Shown here: positions 33,962 through 44,300 of the stretch, one piece after another
Layout of the letters: each line of letters starts with the position of its first letter
Numbering within the stretch: the stretch's first letter is position 1
From: Streptomyces sp. Isolate_45
GTDB taxonomy: Bacteria; Actinomycetota; Actinomycetes; Streptomycetales; Streptomycetaceae
NCBI RefSeq assembly: GCF_024721315.2
Contig: NZ_JANFAK020000038.1
Location: 1 to 57,074, forward strand
DNA length: 57,074 nucleotides
Direction of reading: 5' to 3'
The notes under the pieces: generated by a model
The model's input: the letters and a program-made list of their open reading frames with translations, nothing else
Database searches by the model: none
Told to the model about the DNA's origin: nothing
Position numbers and translations under genes: made by a program

Positions 33962-35073
33962 GAATGTCCCTTCGTTGTCGGACTTTGATCGGACGGTGCG
34001 GATGTCTGCGGTTGCTCCGCCGGCGCGTCCCGCGCCGGCACCTGCTCCTCGGGGGTGAACCACGGCAGGACCGCCGTGGGGGTCTGGGGGGCGGCCGGCG
34101 CGGAGCCCCGCGCGGCGGGGATCCTCGGCAGCCGGGCGGTCACCGCGGTGGCCGCGTCGAGGGCCTTCGCGCCGCGGTGGCGGCCGCCGCCGGGCGTCGT
34201 GGCGGGCGGTCGGAGCCGGTCGACGACGGCCATGCCGACCCGGAACAGCGCGGTCGGGACCACCACCAGGAGCAGGCCCCAGAACAGCAGCACCCCGTAC
34301 GGGCGGTCCACGCCCCACGGCTGGGTGGCGAGCACCGTGTCCCCGTACTTGAGGGAGACGGTGTGGTCGCCGTGGGCCCCGGCGGGCAGGGCCACGTCGA
34401 GGCCGATCTCGGCCTTGCCACCGGGCGCGATGGTGCCCTTCCACCGGGCTTCCTCCCAGGTCGGGGCGAACACCCCGCGGGAGGTTCCGAGTTGGAACAC
34501 GGGGTCCTTGACGGGGGCCGAGCCCAGGTTCCCGACGGTGACGGTGAACCGCCGGCCGGGCGGGGCGCCGAACCAGGTCAGCACCCCGTCCTCGCCCTGG
34601 AGCCGGACTCCGGTGAGGATCGCGAGCCGGGCCGTCCCGGACTCGGCGGGCAGGGGGGCGCTCTCGTGGTCGGTGATCCTCAGCGGGAGCGCGACGGTGG
34701 ACCGGTCCCCGTTGACGGAGGCCACGTTGACCACGCAGGGGCAGGGCTTGGGCGGTGCGACGACCTGGAGCCGGGCGGTGAAGCCCCCGTCGGCGGCGAC
34801 CGCGACGGCGGCCCCGTCGGCGTTGGCGCAGCTGTTGGTGCCGCCGATCATGTTCTGGCCGCAGACCAGCAGCATGACCATGGTCCTGGCCCGCCAGCCG
34901 GTGCCGGTGACGGTGATCTCGGTGCCCTTGGCCGCCTCCTGGAGGGAGAGCGCCGCCGCGGCCTTGCCCTCGTCGGCGACGGCGGGCGCCGCCGCGGGGA
35001 GCAGGGCCAGGGCGAGGGCCGCCAGGACCGCCGCGAGGAGGGGTCGGGCCTTCGCGCCCGCGGTGCGGCTCAC
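33958..35073 (-). CDS. Secreted, membrane-anchored protein of a surface operon, unknown function
   Basis: 371 aa from a GTG at 35073, overlapping the stop of the previous gene (GTGA), with GGGAG about eight bases upstream. A signal peptide (to about residue 35) is followed by a beta-rich domain, ALSLQEAAKGTEITVTGTGW. Its Cys positions (LLVCGQNMIGGTNSCANADG, then CPCVV) faintly recall the neocarzinostatin-like fold. A second Ig-like part follows (FTVTVGNLGSAPVKDPVFQLG). A membrane helix (GVLLFWGLLLVVVPTALF) and a Pro/Ala-rich cytoplasmic tail end it. It overlaps the next gene by four bases. I do not recognise a named family with certainty. Confidence 0.72.
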   Translation of the reverse strand: MSRTAGAKARPLLAAVLAALALALLPAAAPAVADEGKAAAALSLQEAAKGTEITVTGTGWRARTMVMLLVCGQNMIGGTNSCANADGAAVAVAADGGFTARLQVVAPPKPCPCVVNVASVNGDRSTVALPLRITDHESAPLPAESGTARLAILTGVRLQGEDGVLTWFGAPPGRRFTVTVGNLGSAPVKDPVFQLGTSRGVFAPTWEEARWKGTIAPGGKAEIGLDVALPAGAHGDHTVSLKYGDTVLATQPWGVDRPYGVLLFWGLLLVVVPTALFRVGMAVVDRLRPPATTPGGGRHRGAKALDAATAVTARLPRIPAARGSAPAAPQTPTAVLPWFTPEEQVPARDAPAEQPQTSAPSDQSPTTKGHS

Positions 35074-36137
35074 CTGGATGCTCCCGTCAGCTCGTGGTGC
35101 GGTGACCGGCCCGGTGCTGCGGCGGCGGGTTCCGGGGGCGGCGGATCGGCCGGGCCGCCGCGGGTGCGGCGTACGAGGAACAGCGCGGCCGCCGCCGTGG
35201 CGCCGAGCAGGAGCAGGCCGCCGCCGGTGAGGGCGGCGATGTCCCACGGCACGAACCAGGCGGTGGCGGTGGCGGTGGCCGGGACGGCGCCGGGCGCGGT
35301 GACCGTGACGGTGAGGGAGACCCGGTCGAGGACCGGTGCGCCGGGCCACGGTTCGGTCAGCTCGACCCGCCGGCCGGGCAGCAGCTCCACCGGCAGGGCG
35401 CGCGCGGCGCGGCCGGGGACCTCGCCGAAGCCGCCGTCGGCGCGGATCGCGAGCTCGGGGGCGAGGGCGACGTTGCCCCGGTTGACCAGGGTGTACGCGA
35501 CGACGGTGGTCGCGCCCTCGCCGCGCACGGCGACGTCCTCGACGGTGAGGGCCGCCACCGTCGGGCCGCCGACCCGCAGATGGACCCGTACGCCCGCCTC
35601 GCGGCCGTCCCCGGTGGCGATGACGGCGGCCGGGTGGTCGCCGGGGGACGAGCCGGGCGGCACGGTGACGGTGAACGGGACCACCGCGCGGGTGCGGGGC
35701 GGGATCCGCACCGTGGCGGAGCCGCCGAAGCTGATCCAGGACCCGGCGTCGGTCGACTCCCGGGCCGGGCGCACGGCGAGGGCGCCGTCCGCCGTGTTGT
35801 CGGCGTCGGCCCCGCGCAGGGTGACGGTGCGCTCCCGGTCGGAGGTGTTGGCCAGCGCGAGGCGGTCCTCCAGCACGGCTCCGGGGGCGCCCGCGAGGTA
35901 GAAGTAGGGGCGGGCGGCGCCGGCCCGGCCGGACGCCGGTTCGACGGTCCAACCGGGCTCGTCGGCGGCGGCCGGGGCGCCGCACAGGAGCGCGGCGGCG
36001 GCGAGGAGCGCGGCGCCGATCCGCGCGAGGATGCCGGGCCGTCGCACGGCGCCGAGCCGCGCGAGGACGCCGGACCGCCCGACGGCGTCGAGCCGCCGGA
36101 GGGTGCCGGTCCGTGGGGGGACGGGGAGCACGGGCAT
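35070..36137 (-). CDS. Membrane-anchored extracellular protein, DUF916/WxL-like organisation
   Basis: 355 aa from the ATG at 36137, 17 bases after the preceding stop. A long basic N-terminus and a signal helix (ARIGAALLAAAALLCGAPAAA) precede an Ig-like region. LEDRLALANTSDRERTVTLRGADADN, VRIPPRTRAVVPFTVTVPPGSSPGDHPAAV and AYTLVNRGNVALAPELAIR (given here as separate short pieces of a beta-sandwich) resemble the first domain of DUF916 proteins of WxL surface systems. One membrane helix (IAALTGGGLLLLGATAAAALFLV) and a short cytoplasmic tail end the protein. It is the second gene of the surface operon. The DUF916 likeness is by pattern only. Confidence 0.7.
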   Translation of the reverse strand: MPVLPVPPRTGTLRRLDAVGRSGVLARLGAVRRPGILARIGAALLAAAALLCGAPAAADEPGWTVEPASGRAGAARPYFYLAGAPGAVLEDRLALANTSDRERTVTLRGADADNTADGALAVRPARESTDAGSWISFGGSATVRIPPRTRAVVPFTVTVPPGSSPGDHPAAVIATGDGREAGVRVHLRVGGPTVAALTVEDVAVRGEGATTVVAYTLVNRGNVALAPELAIRADGGFGEVPGRAARALPVELLPGRRVELTEPWPGAPVLDRVSLTVTVTAPGAVPATATATAWFVPWDIAALTGGGLLLLGATAAAALFLVRRTRGGPADPPPPEPAAAAPGRSPHHELTGASR

Positions 36138-36154
36138 GGCCGGGGCTGCTCCGT

Positions 36155-36856
36155 TCAGGGCCGGGTCCGCTGGGCCTGCCGGCCGCGTCGGGTCAGCCAG
36201 AGCACGCCGGCGGCGCCCGAGAGCACGACGGTGGCGCCGAGGGTGCCGAGCGCGATGGCGGACTCGGCGGGGCCGGTCTGCGGGAGGGTGCTCGGGGCGG
36301 AGCTCTGCCCGTTGCCGGGCTGCGGGGCGGGGTCCTTGGCGCCGCCTGCCGCCGTGACCTCCAGTTCGAGGGACGGCTTGGGGCTGTTGCCGGGGGTGCA
36401 GGTGGTGGTGGTCCCCATGGCCTTGATGGTGAGGACCCCGGCGGTGAAGGTGACCTTGCCGCTCTTCTTCGGGGTGTAGGTGCCCGAGAGGTCGGTGATC
36501 TTGATCGGGGTGTTGGCGGGCACGGCCTCGGAGTTGGGCGCGCCGGAGACGGGCACCGAGACCTTCTCCGCCCCGTCGGCCAGGATGGCCGCGCTGGGGC
36601 TCATGGCGCCCTTGCCCAGCTCGATGGGGCTGGAGGAGACGCCCTTCTGGAAGGACATCGTCAGCTTGTAGCCGTCGCCCTCCTTGACGGCCTTGATGTC
36701 GATGGGCGAGACCGCCGACTTGTCCCCGATCGGGGTCTGGCAGTTGTACTCGACGTCGATCACGTCGGCGTGGGCCGCGGGGGCGGCGAGCAGGACCGCC
36801 GATGCGGCCGCCGCGGAGGCCAGCGCGAGCGCGGTGGAACGTTTCCGGTCGGACAC
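36155..36856 (-). CDS. LPQTG sortase-anchored surface protein with one paired-Cys beta domain
   Basis: 233 aa from the GTG at 36856, chosen because GAGGGGA stands about nine bases upstream; the longer GTG at 36877 has no Shine-Dalgarno sequence. Signal peptide (1-30, ending PAAHA), one domain (31-170) with Cys39 in VEYNCQTPIGD and Cys153 in TTTTCTPGNS, a Pro/Gln/Ser stalk, LPQTG at 191-195, a membrane helix and an Arg-rich end. The Cys near each end of the domain probably form a disulphide. It resembles actinobacterial secreted domains such as DUF6801, but I could not check. First gene of the four-gene operon. Confidence 0.85.
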   Translation of the reverse strand: MSDRKRSTALALASAAAASAVLLAAPAAHADVIDVEYNCQTPIGDKSAVSPIDIKAVKEGDGYKLTMSFQKGVSSSPIELGKGAMSPSAAILADGAEKVSVPVSGAPNSEAVPANTPIKITDLSGTYTPKKSGKVTFTAGVLTIKAMGTTTTCTPGNSPKPSLELEVTAAGGAKDPAPQPGNGQSSAPSTLPQTGPAESAIALGTLGATVVLSGAAGVLWLTRRGRQAQRTRP

Positions 36857-36943
36857 CTTCGTCTTCCCCTCGGCCACAAGTTACTGACGACACATCAGAT
36901 TGGTGGCTCAAGGTACGCCCGGGGCCTTACGGAGGGAAGACAC

Positions 36944-37081
36944 GGGACGGCCCGGATCGGGGCCCTTTCGGCCGTACTGTTTCCGGCCGTTCGGGGTGCC
37001 GTGACGGCCTGGTCGGAGCGCCGTCGCGGCCCGGTCGGGGGGCGGGACGGCCCGGCCGGCGGGCGGTGACGGCCCGGTCGG
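36944..37081. repeat. Five degenerate copies of a 16-base GC repeat
   Basis: Copies related to GTGACGGCCCGGTCGG lie at 36944-36960, 37001-37016, 37023-37038, 37044-37059 and 37066-37081, in the gap between the surface operon and hutI. The spacing is irregular. The gap (36857-37134) has no gene. Confidence 0.65.
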
Positions 37082-37134
37082 GGGCCGTCCGAAGCCCCGT
37101 CCGGGCCGTCGCGAGCGGGGCGTCGGCGCGCGCC

Positions 37135-38313
37135 TCAGGCCGCGCGGACCCCGCGCTGCCACACCGCGGAGACGAGCGGGACGCCCGGGCGGTAGGCGAG
37201 GTGGACGTGGCTGGGGGCGTCGAGGAGGGCCAGGTCGGCGCGGGCGCCGGGGGTGAGCGTGCCGATGTCGCCCCGGCGCAGGGCGCGGGCGCCGCCGGCG
37301 GTGGCCGACCACAGGGCCTCGTCGGGGGTCATGCCCATGTCCCGTACGGCGAGGGCGATGCAGAACGGCATGGAGCTGGTGTAGGAGGAGCCGGGGTTGC
37401 AGTCCGTGGACAGGGCGACGGTGGCACCCGCGTCCAGCAGCCGCCGGGCGTCGGGCCACTGCGCGCGGGTGGAGAACTCGGCGCCGGGCAGCAGCGTGGC
37501 CACCGTGGTCGCGGCCGCCTGGGCGAGGGCGTCGACGTCCGCGTCGGTGAGGTGGGTGCAGTGGTCGGCGGAGGCCGCTTCGAGTTCCACGGCGAGCTGG
37601 ACCCCGGGTCCGTGGGAGAGCTGGTTGGCGTGGATGCGCGGGATCAGCCCGGCGGCGGCGCCCGCGGTGAGGATGGCGCGGGCCTGGTCGCCGTCGAAGG
37701 CGCCCTTCTCGCAGAAGACGTCCACCCAGCGGGCGTACGGGGCGCAGGCCTCCAGCATCTCGCCGGTGACGAGGTCGACGTAGGCCGCCGGGTCGTCGGC
37801 GTAGTCGGGGGAGACGATGTGCGCGCCGAGGTAGGTGACCTCCTCGGTGTGCGCGGCGGCGATGCGCAGGGCGCGGGCCTCGTCGGCGACGGTCAGGCCG
37901 TAGCCGGACTTGGTCTCGAAGGTGGTGGTGCCCTGGCGGCGCGCCTCGTGGAGGTGGCGCAGCAGGTTGACCTCCAGCGCGGCGTCGGTGGCGGCGCGGG
38001 TCGCGGCGACGGTGGTGCGGATGCCACCGGCGGAGTACGGGCGGCCGGACATGCGGGCGTTGAACTCGGCGGTGCGGTCGCCGGCGAAGACGAGGTGCGA
38101 GTGGGAGTCCACGAAGCCGGGGATGACGGCGCGGCCCGTCGCGTCGAACGCGGTGTCCGCGGCCGGGGCGTCGGTGGCGGGGCCGACCCAGGCGACGCGG
38201 TCGCCGTCGATGACGACGGCCGCGTTCTCGATCAGGCCGAGGGGGGAGCCGTCGCCCACGGAGGGGTCGTTGGTGACGAGGCTGCCGATGTTGGTGATGA
38301 CGGTGGTGGTCAT
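37135..38313 (-). CDS. hutI: Imidazolonepropionase
   Basis: 392 aa. Amidohydrolase-superfamily metal motif in [18 protein letters not shown], followed by the hallmark [16 protein letters not shown] and [11 protein letters not shown]. The later ligands are in [12 protein letters not shown] and [15 protein letters not shown]. It opens the ring of imidazolone-propionate to give N-formimino-glutamate in histidine breakdown. It is the last hut gene on this strand, separated from hutF by 178 bases that contain a dispersed repeat, so it may be read through from hutU or from its own promoter. Confidence 0.95.
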   Translation of the reverse strand: MTTTVITNIGSLVTNDPSVGDGSPLGLIENAAVVIDGDRVAWVGPATDAPAADTAFDATGRAVIPGFVDSHSHLVFAGDRTAEFNARMSGRPYSAGGIRTTVAATRAATDAALEVNLLRHLHEARRQGTTTFETKSGYGLTVADEARALRIAAAHTEEVTYLGAHIVSPDYADDPAAYVDLVTGEMLEACAPYARWVDVFCEKGAFDGDQARAILTAGAAAGLIPRIHANQLSHGPGVQLAVELEAASADHCTHLTDADVDALAQAAATTVATLLPGAEFSTRAQWPDARRLLDAGATVALSTDCNPGSSYTSSMPFCIALAVRDMGMTPDEALWSATAGGARALRRGDIGTLTPGARADLALLDAPSHVHLAYRPGVPLVSAVWQRGVRAA

Positions 38314-38360
38314 GGTTCCTCTCGGGGAGTGCCTTTCCCCACCCCGCCCTTTCGCCGTTT

Positions 38361-38406
38361 CCCGGGCTCCGCCCCGGACCCGCGCCTCAAGCGCCGGCTG
38401 GGCTGG
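38361..38406. repeat. Fourth copy of the CGCCTCAA-GCGCCGG intergenic repeat
   Basis: Same family as the three copies at 1167-1414 (GGGCTCCGCCCCGG, then CGCGCCTCAAGCGCCGG). It lies in the 178-base gap between hutF and hutI, inside the presumed hut operon. Confidence 0.75.
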
Positions 38407-38491
38407 ATGGCGCGGAGCCCGGGCGGAGCCCCGTGGTGCCGGGAAGGGGGCGCGGGCGTGGCTGGACAGGAGTCGGGGCCGGGAAGGCGAG

Positions 38492-39841
38492 TCAGGCGCG
38501 GAGGGCCGCGATGGACTCGGACAGGGCGGACGGGACGTCCGGGACGAGGGTGTGGGCGCCGTCGCGGACGATGTGGCGGCCCGCGACCACGGTGTGCCGG
38601 ACGTCCGACGCCGTCGCCGCGAACACCGCCGTCTCGGCGCCCAGGCGCGGCACCGCTCCGGCCGTCCGGACGGAGTCCAGGGCGATCGTGGTGAAGTCCG
38701 CGAGCGCGCCGGCCTCCAGGCGGCCGGCGTCGGGCAGGCCGAGGGCGGCGTGGCCGTCGGCGGTGGCAGCGGTCAGCAGGGCGTTGGCCGTCCAGTGGCC
38801 GCGGGTACGGCTGCGCAGGCGCTCGTTCAGCTCCATCGCGCGGGCCTCCTCCAGCAGGTCGATCACGGCGTGGCTGTCGCTGCCGAGCGACAGCGGGCTG
38901 CCCGCGTGCTGGAGGCGGGCGGCCGGGCCGATGCCGTCGGCGAGGTCCCGTTCGGTGGTGGGGCACATGCAGGTGCCGGTGCCGGTGCCGCCGAGCAGGG
39001 CGATGTCTGCGTCGGTGAGGTGCGTGTTGTGGACGCCGGTGGTGCGCGGCCCCAGGACGCCGTGGTCCGCGAGGAGCTGGGTCGGGGTGCGGCCGTGGGC
39101 GGCCCGGCAGGCGTCGTTCTCCGCGGTCTGCTCGGAGAGGTGGACGTGCAGGGGTGCCCGCCGTTCCTCGGCCCAGCGGGCGACGGTGGCCAGTTGGTCG
39201 GCGGGGACGGCGCGCACCGAGTGGATCGCGGCGCCGATGCGGGCGTGGCCGCCGCCCTTGAGGGCGGAGGCGCGTTCGGCCCAGGCGTCGGCGGTGCCGT
39301 CGGAGAAGCGCAGCTGGTGTGCCTCGGGTGCCTCGCCGAAGCCGGCCGACAGGTAGGCCGTGTCCAGGAGGGTGATGCGGATGCCCGCCGCGGCGGCCGC
39401 CTCGATGAGGGCCTCGCCCATGGCGTTGGGGTCGGCGTAGGGGGTGCCGCCGGGGGCGTGGTGGACGTAGTGGAACTCGCCGACGTTGGTGATGCCGGCC
39501 AGCGCCATCTCCGCGTACGCGGCGCGGGCGAGCGCGTAGTAGGTGTCCGGGGTGAGGTTCTGGGCGACCTTGTACATGAAGTCGCGCCAGGTCCAGAAGG
39601 TGCCGGAGCCGACTTGGACGGTGGAGCGCAGGGCCCGGTGGAAGGCGTGGGAGTGCGCGTTGGCCAGGCCCGGGATCGTCAGCCCGCGCAGTACCTCCGC
39701 CCCGGGGGGCGGGCTGTCGACGCCGGTGCGCAGGTCGGTGATCCGGCCGTCCGGACCGGTCGTCAGGATGACGCCGGGCTCGACGTGGGTGCCGAGCCAG
39801 GCGTGTTCCAGCCAGTACGTCGTGGGCGCGGTCACCTGCAC
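38492..39841 (-). CDS. hutF: Formimidoylglutamate deiminase
   Basis: 449 aa from a GTG at 39841 with GGAAGGA five bases upstream; a GTG at 39835 is the alternative. Amidohydrolase motifs are [17 protein letters not shown] (metal His pair), [28 protein letters not shown] and [18 protein letters not shown]. HutF hydrolyses N-formimino-glutamate to N-formyl-glutamate and ammonia. Its presence says the five-step route is used, so a deformylase is required. Its start overlaps the 3' end of the M20 gene by ten bases. Confidence 0.93.
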   Translation of the reverse strand: MQVTAPTTYWLEHAWLGTHVEPGVILTTGPDGRITDLRTGVDSPPPGAEVLRGLTIPGLANAHSHAFHRALRSTVQVGSGTFWTWRDFMYKVAQNLTPDTYYALARAAYAEMALAGITNVGEFHYVHHAPGGTPYADPNAMGEALIEAAAAAGIRITLLDTAYLSAGFGEAPEAHQLRFSDGTADAWAERASALKGGGHARIGAAIHSVRAVPADQLATVARWAEERRAPLHVHLSEQTAENDACRAAHGRTPTQLLADHGVLGPRTTGVHNTHLTDADIALLGGTGTGTCMCPTTERDLADGIGPAARLQHAGSPLSLGSDSHAVIDLLEEARAMELNERLRSRTRGHWTANALLTAATADGHAALGLPDAGRLEAGALADFTTIALDSVRTAGAVPRLGAETAVFAATASDVRHTVVAGRHIVRDGAHTLVPDVPSALSESIAALRA

Positions 39842-41087
39842 GCCAGTCCTTCCAGTACGTCGGCGAGGGCGAGGACCCCGGCCTCGCAGTCGTCCTCGGC
39901 GGCGAACTCCTTCGGGGAGTGCGAGACGCCGGTGGGGTTGCGTACGAACAGCATCGCGGTCGGGACGGTCGCGGAGAGGATTCCGGCGTCGTGTCCCGCG
40001 CCGGTGCCGAGGACGGGGACCGCTCCGCCGAGGATCCGGTTCATCTCGTCGCGCAGGGCGTGCTCGAACTCGACGACCGGGGTGAAGGACTCGCGGACGA
40101 CGGCGAGGTCGATGCCGTCCTGGTCGGCGCGTTCGCGGGCGGCCTTCTCGATGGCGTTGACGACCGTGTCGAGGGTGGTCTGGTCGGCGGCCCGGGAGTC
40201 GAGCCAGCCCCGGACGAGGGAGGGGATGGCGTTGACCCCGTTGGGTTCGACGGAGATCTTCCCGAAGGTGGCGACGGCGCCCGCGAGGGTCGCCTCCTGG
40301 CGGGCGGCCAGGACGGTCGCCGCGTAGGTGAGCATGGGGTCGCGGCGGTCGACCAGGCGGGTGGTGCCCGCGTGGTTGGCCTCGCCGTGGAAGTCGTACC
40401 GCCAGCGGCCGTGCGGCCAGATCGCGGAGGCGATGCCGACGCGGTCGCCGGAGAGGTCGAGGGCGCGGCCCTGTTCGACGTGGAGTTCGACGAAGGCGCC
40501 GATCCGGGCGAGGCGTTCGGGGTCGGCGCCGATCGTCCCCGGGTCGTAGCCGGCCTGTTCCATGGCCTGGGGCAGGCTGATGCCGTCCGCGTCGCGGAGT
40601 TCGTACGCCTTCTCCTTGGTCAGCTGTCCGGCGGCGAGCCGGGAGCCGACGCAGGCGAGGCCGAAGCGGGCGCCCTCCTCGTCACCGAAGTTGGTGATGG
40701 CCAGCGGCCGGGTGGGGCGTGCGCCGCGGGCGCGGAGCTCGTCGAGGGCGGCGAAGGAGGACACCACGCCGAGCGGGCCGTCGAAGGCCCCGCCGTCGGG
40801 GACGGAGTCCAGGTGGGAGCCGGTGACGACGGCGTCGCCCGCGAGGGGGTCGCCGAGCCAGGCCCACTGGTTGCCGTTGCGGTCGGTCTCGTACGTCAGG
40901 CCGCGCGCCTGGGCCTGCTCCTGGAACCAGGTGCGGCAGTCGGCGTCGGCGCCGGTCCAGGCGTAGCGGCGGTAGCCGCCGGAGTCCGGGTGGCGGCCGA
41001 TGGGGGCGAGGTCGGCCCACATGGTGTGGAAACCGGCCCCCCCGGCCCCCGGGGTCTCGCCCCGGGGGCCGGGGAAGGAACCGTGGC

Positions 41088-41091
<4 letters not shown>
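39832..41091 (-). CDS. M20 zinc amidohydrolase (allantoate/N-carbamoyl-amino-acid hydrolase type), probable last hut step
   Basis: 419 aa from a GTG at 41091 overlapping the hutU stop (GTGA), with GGGAGGG about nine bases upstream. Metal ligands follow the allantoate amidohydrolase pattern: [41 protein letters not shown] and GVSHSPKEF. The lid dimerisation domain contains [10 protein letters not shown]. Allantoate and N-carbamoyl-amino-acid amidohydrolases share all this. Lying between hutU and hutF with overlapping codons at both ends, it may instead remove the formyl group from N-formyl-glutamate, in place of HutG, which is not seen here. That substrate is inferred from context only. Confidence 0.8.
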
Positions 41092-42752
<1,661 letters not shown>

Positions 42753-42772
42753 GGCGGGTGCCTCCTCCGATG

Positions 42773-42817
42773 TTGGTCAATCCATTCACATCCTCGCGTC
42801 ATGAATAGATCCAGTCA
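42773..42817. promoter_or_regulatory. Candidate operator between hutU and the divergent PLP enzyme gene
   Basis: ATCCATTCA (42780-42788) and TGAATAGAT (42802-42810) form an inverted repeat with one mismatch and a 13-base spacer. On the minus strand TTGACT (42812-42817) with GAGGAT 17 bases downstream looks like a sigma-70 promoter for hutU; the repeat would cover it. The motif TGACTGRAT occurs again in the rpiR upstream region (45169-45183). Confidence 0.5.
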
Positions 42818-42848
42818 ACAGCTGCGGGCGGAGCCGCCCGGTGGTGGG

Positions 42849-44234
42849 ATGGCGGACATGGCCGCCGAGACGCATCCCCCGACCCGCACGCCGCTCCCCG
42901 CGCACGACCCCGCCGCCCGCCGCGACCTGGCCGTACGGGCCGCCGTCGAGGAGGGCCTGATCGGCGGGGGCGAGGGCGCGGAGCCGCTGGTGTGCCTGCT
43001 CGACGCCGACGGGATCCGCGCCTCCGCCGCCGCGCTGACCGGCGCGTTCGCCGCCGCCGTGGCGCCCGGCACGCCCGTCCTGCACACCTTCGCGGCCAAG
43101 GCGACCCCGCTCGTCCCGGTCCTGCGGCTGCTCGCCGCCGAGGGGATCGGCTGCGAGGTGGCCGGTCCGGGCGAGCTGGCCCTGGCCCGGGCGGCGGGGC
43201 TGCCGGCGGACCGGATCGTCCTGGACTCCCCCGCCAAGACGGTGGCCGAGCTGCGGGAGGCGCTGGCCCTCGGGGTCGCGGTGAACGCCGACAACCGCCA
43301 GGAGCTGGAGCGGCTCGACGCCCTCGTACCGGCGGCCCCGACGGGGTCCGCGGTCGGCGTCCGGATCAACCCGCAGACCGGGGCGGGCCGCATCGACGCC
43401 CTGTCCACGGCGACCGCCACCTCCAAGTTCGGGGTGCCGCTGCGCGACCCGGGCGCGCGCGCATGGCTGGTACGGGCCTTCCTGGACCGGCCGTGGCTGA
43501 CGCGGCTGCACGTCCACTCGGGTTCACAGGGGGTGCCACTGGAACGGATCGCCCAAGGCGTGCGGGAGCTGCACGCGCTCGCCGAGGAGATCAACGGGGC
43601 GGCCGGGCGCCGGCAGGTCGACACCCTCGACATCGGCGGCGGCCTGCCGGTCAACTTCGCCTCGGACGAGCCGACCCCGACCTACGGGCAGTACGTCGCG
43701 GCCCTGCGCGGGGCCGTGCCCGCCCTGTTCGACGGCTCGTACGGGCTGGTGACGGAGTTCGGCCGGTCCCTGCTCGCGAAGCACGGGCTCGTGCTGGCCC
43801 GCGTCGAGTACACGAAGACGACCGGGGGCCGGCCCGTCGCGCTGACCCACGCCGGCGTCCAACTGGCGACCCGGACCGTGTACGCGCCGGAGGTCTGGCC
43901 GCTGCGGATCCTCGCCCACGACGCCAAGGGCGCCCCGAAGGCGGGGCCCCTCGTCGCCCAGGACGTCGCGGGCCCCGCCTGCTTCGCGGGCGACCTGCTG
44001 GCCACCGCCCGGGAGCTGCCGGAGTTGGCGCCGGGCGACCTGATCGCCGTACCGGACACCGGCGCGTACTTCTTCACGGCCCACTACGGCTACAACAGCC
44101 TGCCCCGGCCGCCGGTGCACGGGTTCACGATCACGGCGGCGGGGGCGGTGCGCTTCACCCCGCTCCGCGCCGCGCAGTCCCTCGCGGACATCGTCGCGGA
44201 GGCGGGCGGCGGCCTGCGGGACGCCCTGCTGTAG
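42849..44234 (+). CDS. Fold-type III PLP-dependent decarboxylase (LysA/ODC-like)
   Basis: 461 aa from the ATG at 42849; ATG codons at 42801 and 42858 are alternatives, as none has a perfect Shine-Dalgarno sequence. PLP-lysine region HTFAAKATPLVPVL, then CEVAGPGELALA, RLHVHSGSQG and LDIGGGLPV for the phosphate and ring contacts. PTPTYGQY, VTEFGRSLLAKHG, the cross-subunit Cys/Asp block VAGPACFAGDLL and DTGAYFFTAHYG match diaminopimelate and ornithine decarboxylases. EFGR replaces the usual EPGR, which sets it apart from true LysA. Divergent from hutU; its substrate may be an amino acid linked to histidine metabolism, but nothing fixes it. Confidence 0.78.
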   Translation: MADMAAETHPPTRTPLPAHDPAARRDLAVRAAVEEGLIGGGEGAEPLVCLLDADGIRASAAALTGAFAAAVAPGTPVLHTFAAKATPLVPVLRLLAAEGIGCEVAGPGELALARAAGLPADRIVLDSPAKTVAELREALALGVAVNADNRQELERLDALVPAAPTGSAVGVRINPQTGAGRIDALSTATATSKFGVPLRDPGARAWLVRAFLDRPWLTRLHVHSGSQGVPLERIAQGVRELHALAEEINGAAGRRQVDTLDIGGGLPVNFASDEPTPTYGQYVAALRGAVPALFDGSYGLVTEFGRSLLAKHGLVLARVEYTKTTGGRPVALTHAGVQLATRTVYAPEVWPLRILAHDAKGAPKAGPLVAQDVAGPACFAGDLLATARELPELAPGDLIAVPDTGAYFFTAHYGYNSLPRPPVHGFTITAAGAVRFTPLRAAQSLADIVAEAGGGLRDALL

Positions 44235-44300
44235 GGGGCCGCGCGCCGGTACGGGGCCACTCGACGGTACGGGGCCGCGCGCCGGTACGGGCTACTCGAC
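44235..44300. repeat. Tandem duplication overlapping the 3' end of the RpiR-type gene
   Basis: A 36-base unit (44235-44270) is followed by a near copy (44271-44300). Both contain GGGGCCGCGCGCCGGTACGG and end in ACTCGAC. The second copy contains the stop codon and the last residues of the regulator gene, so part of that gene's end was duplicated next to it. Confidence 0.75.
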
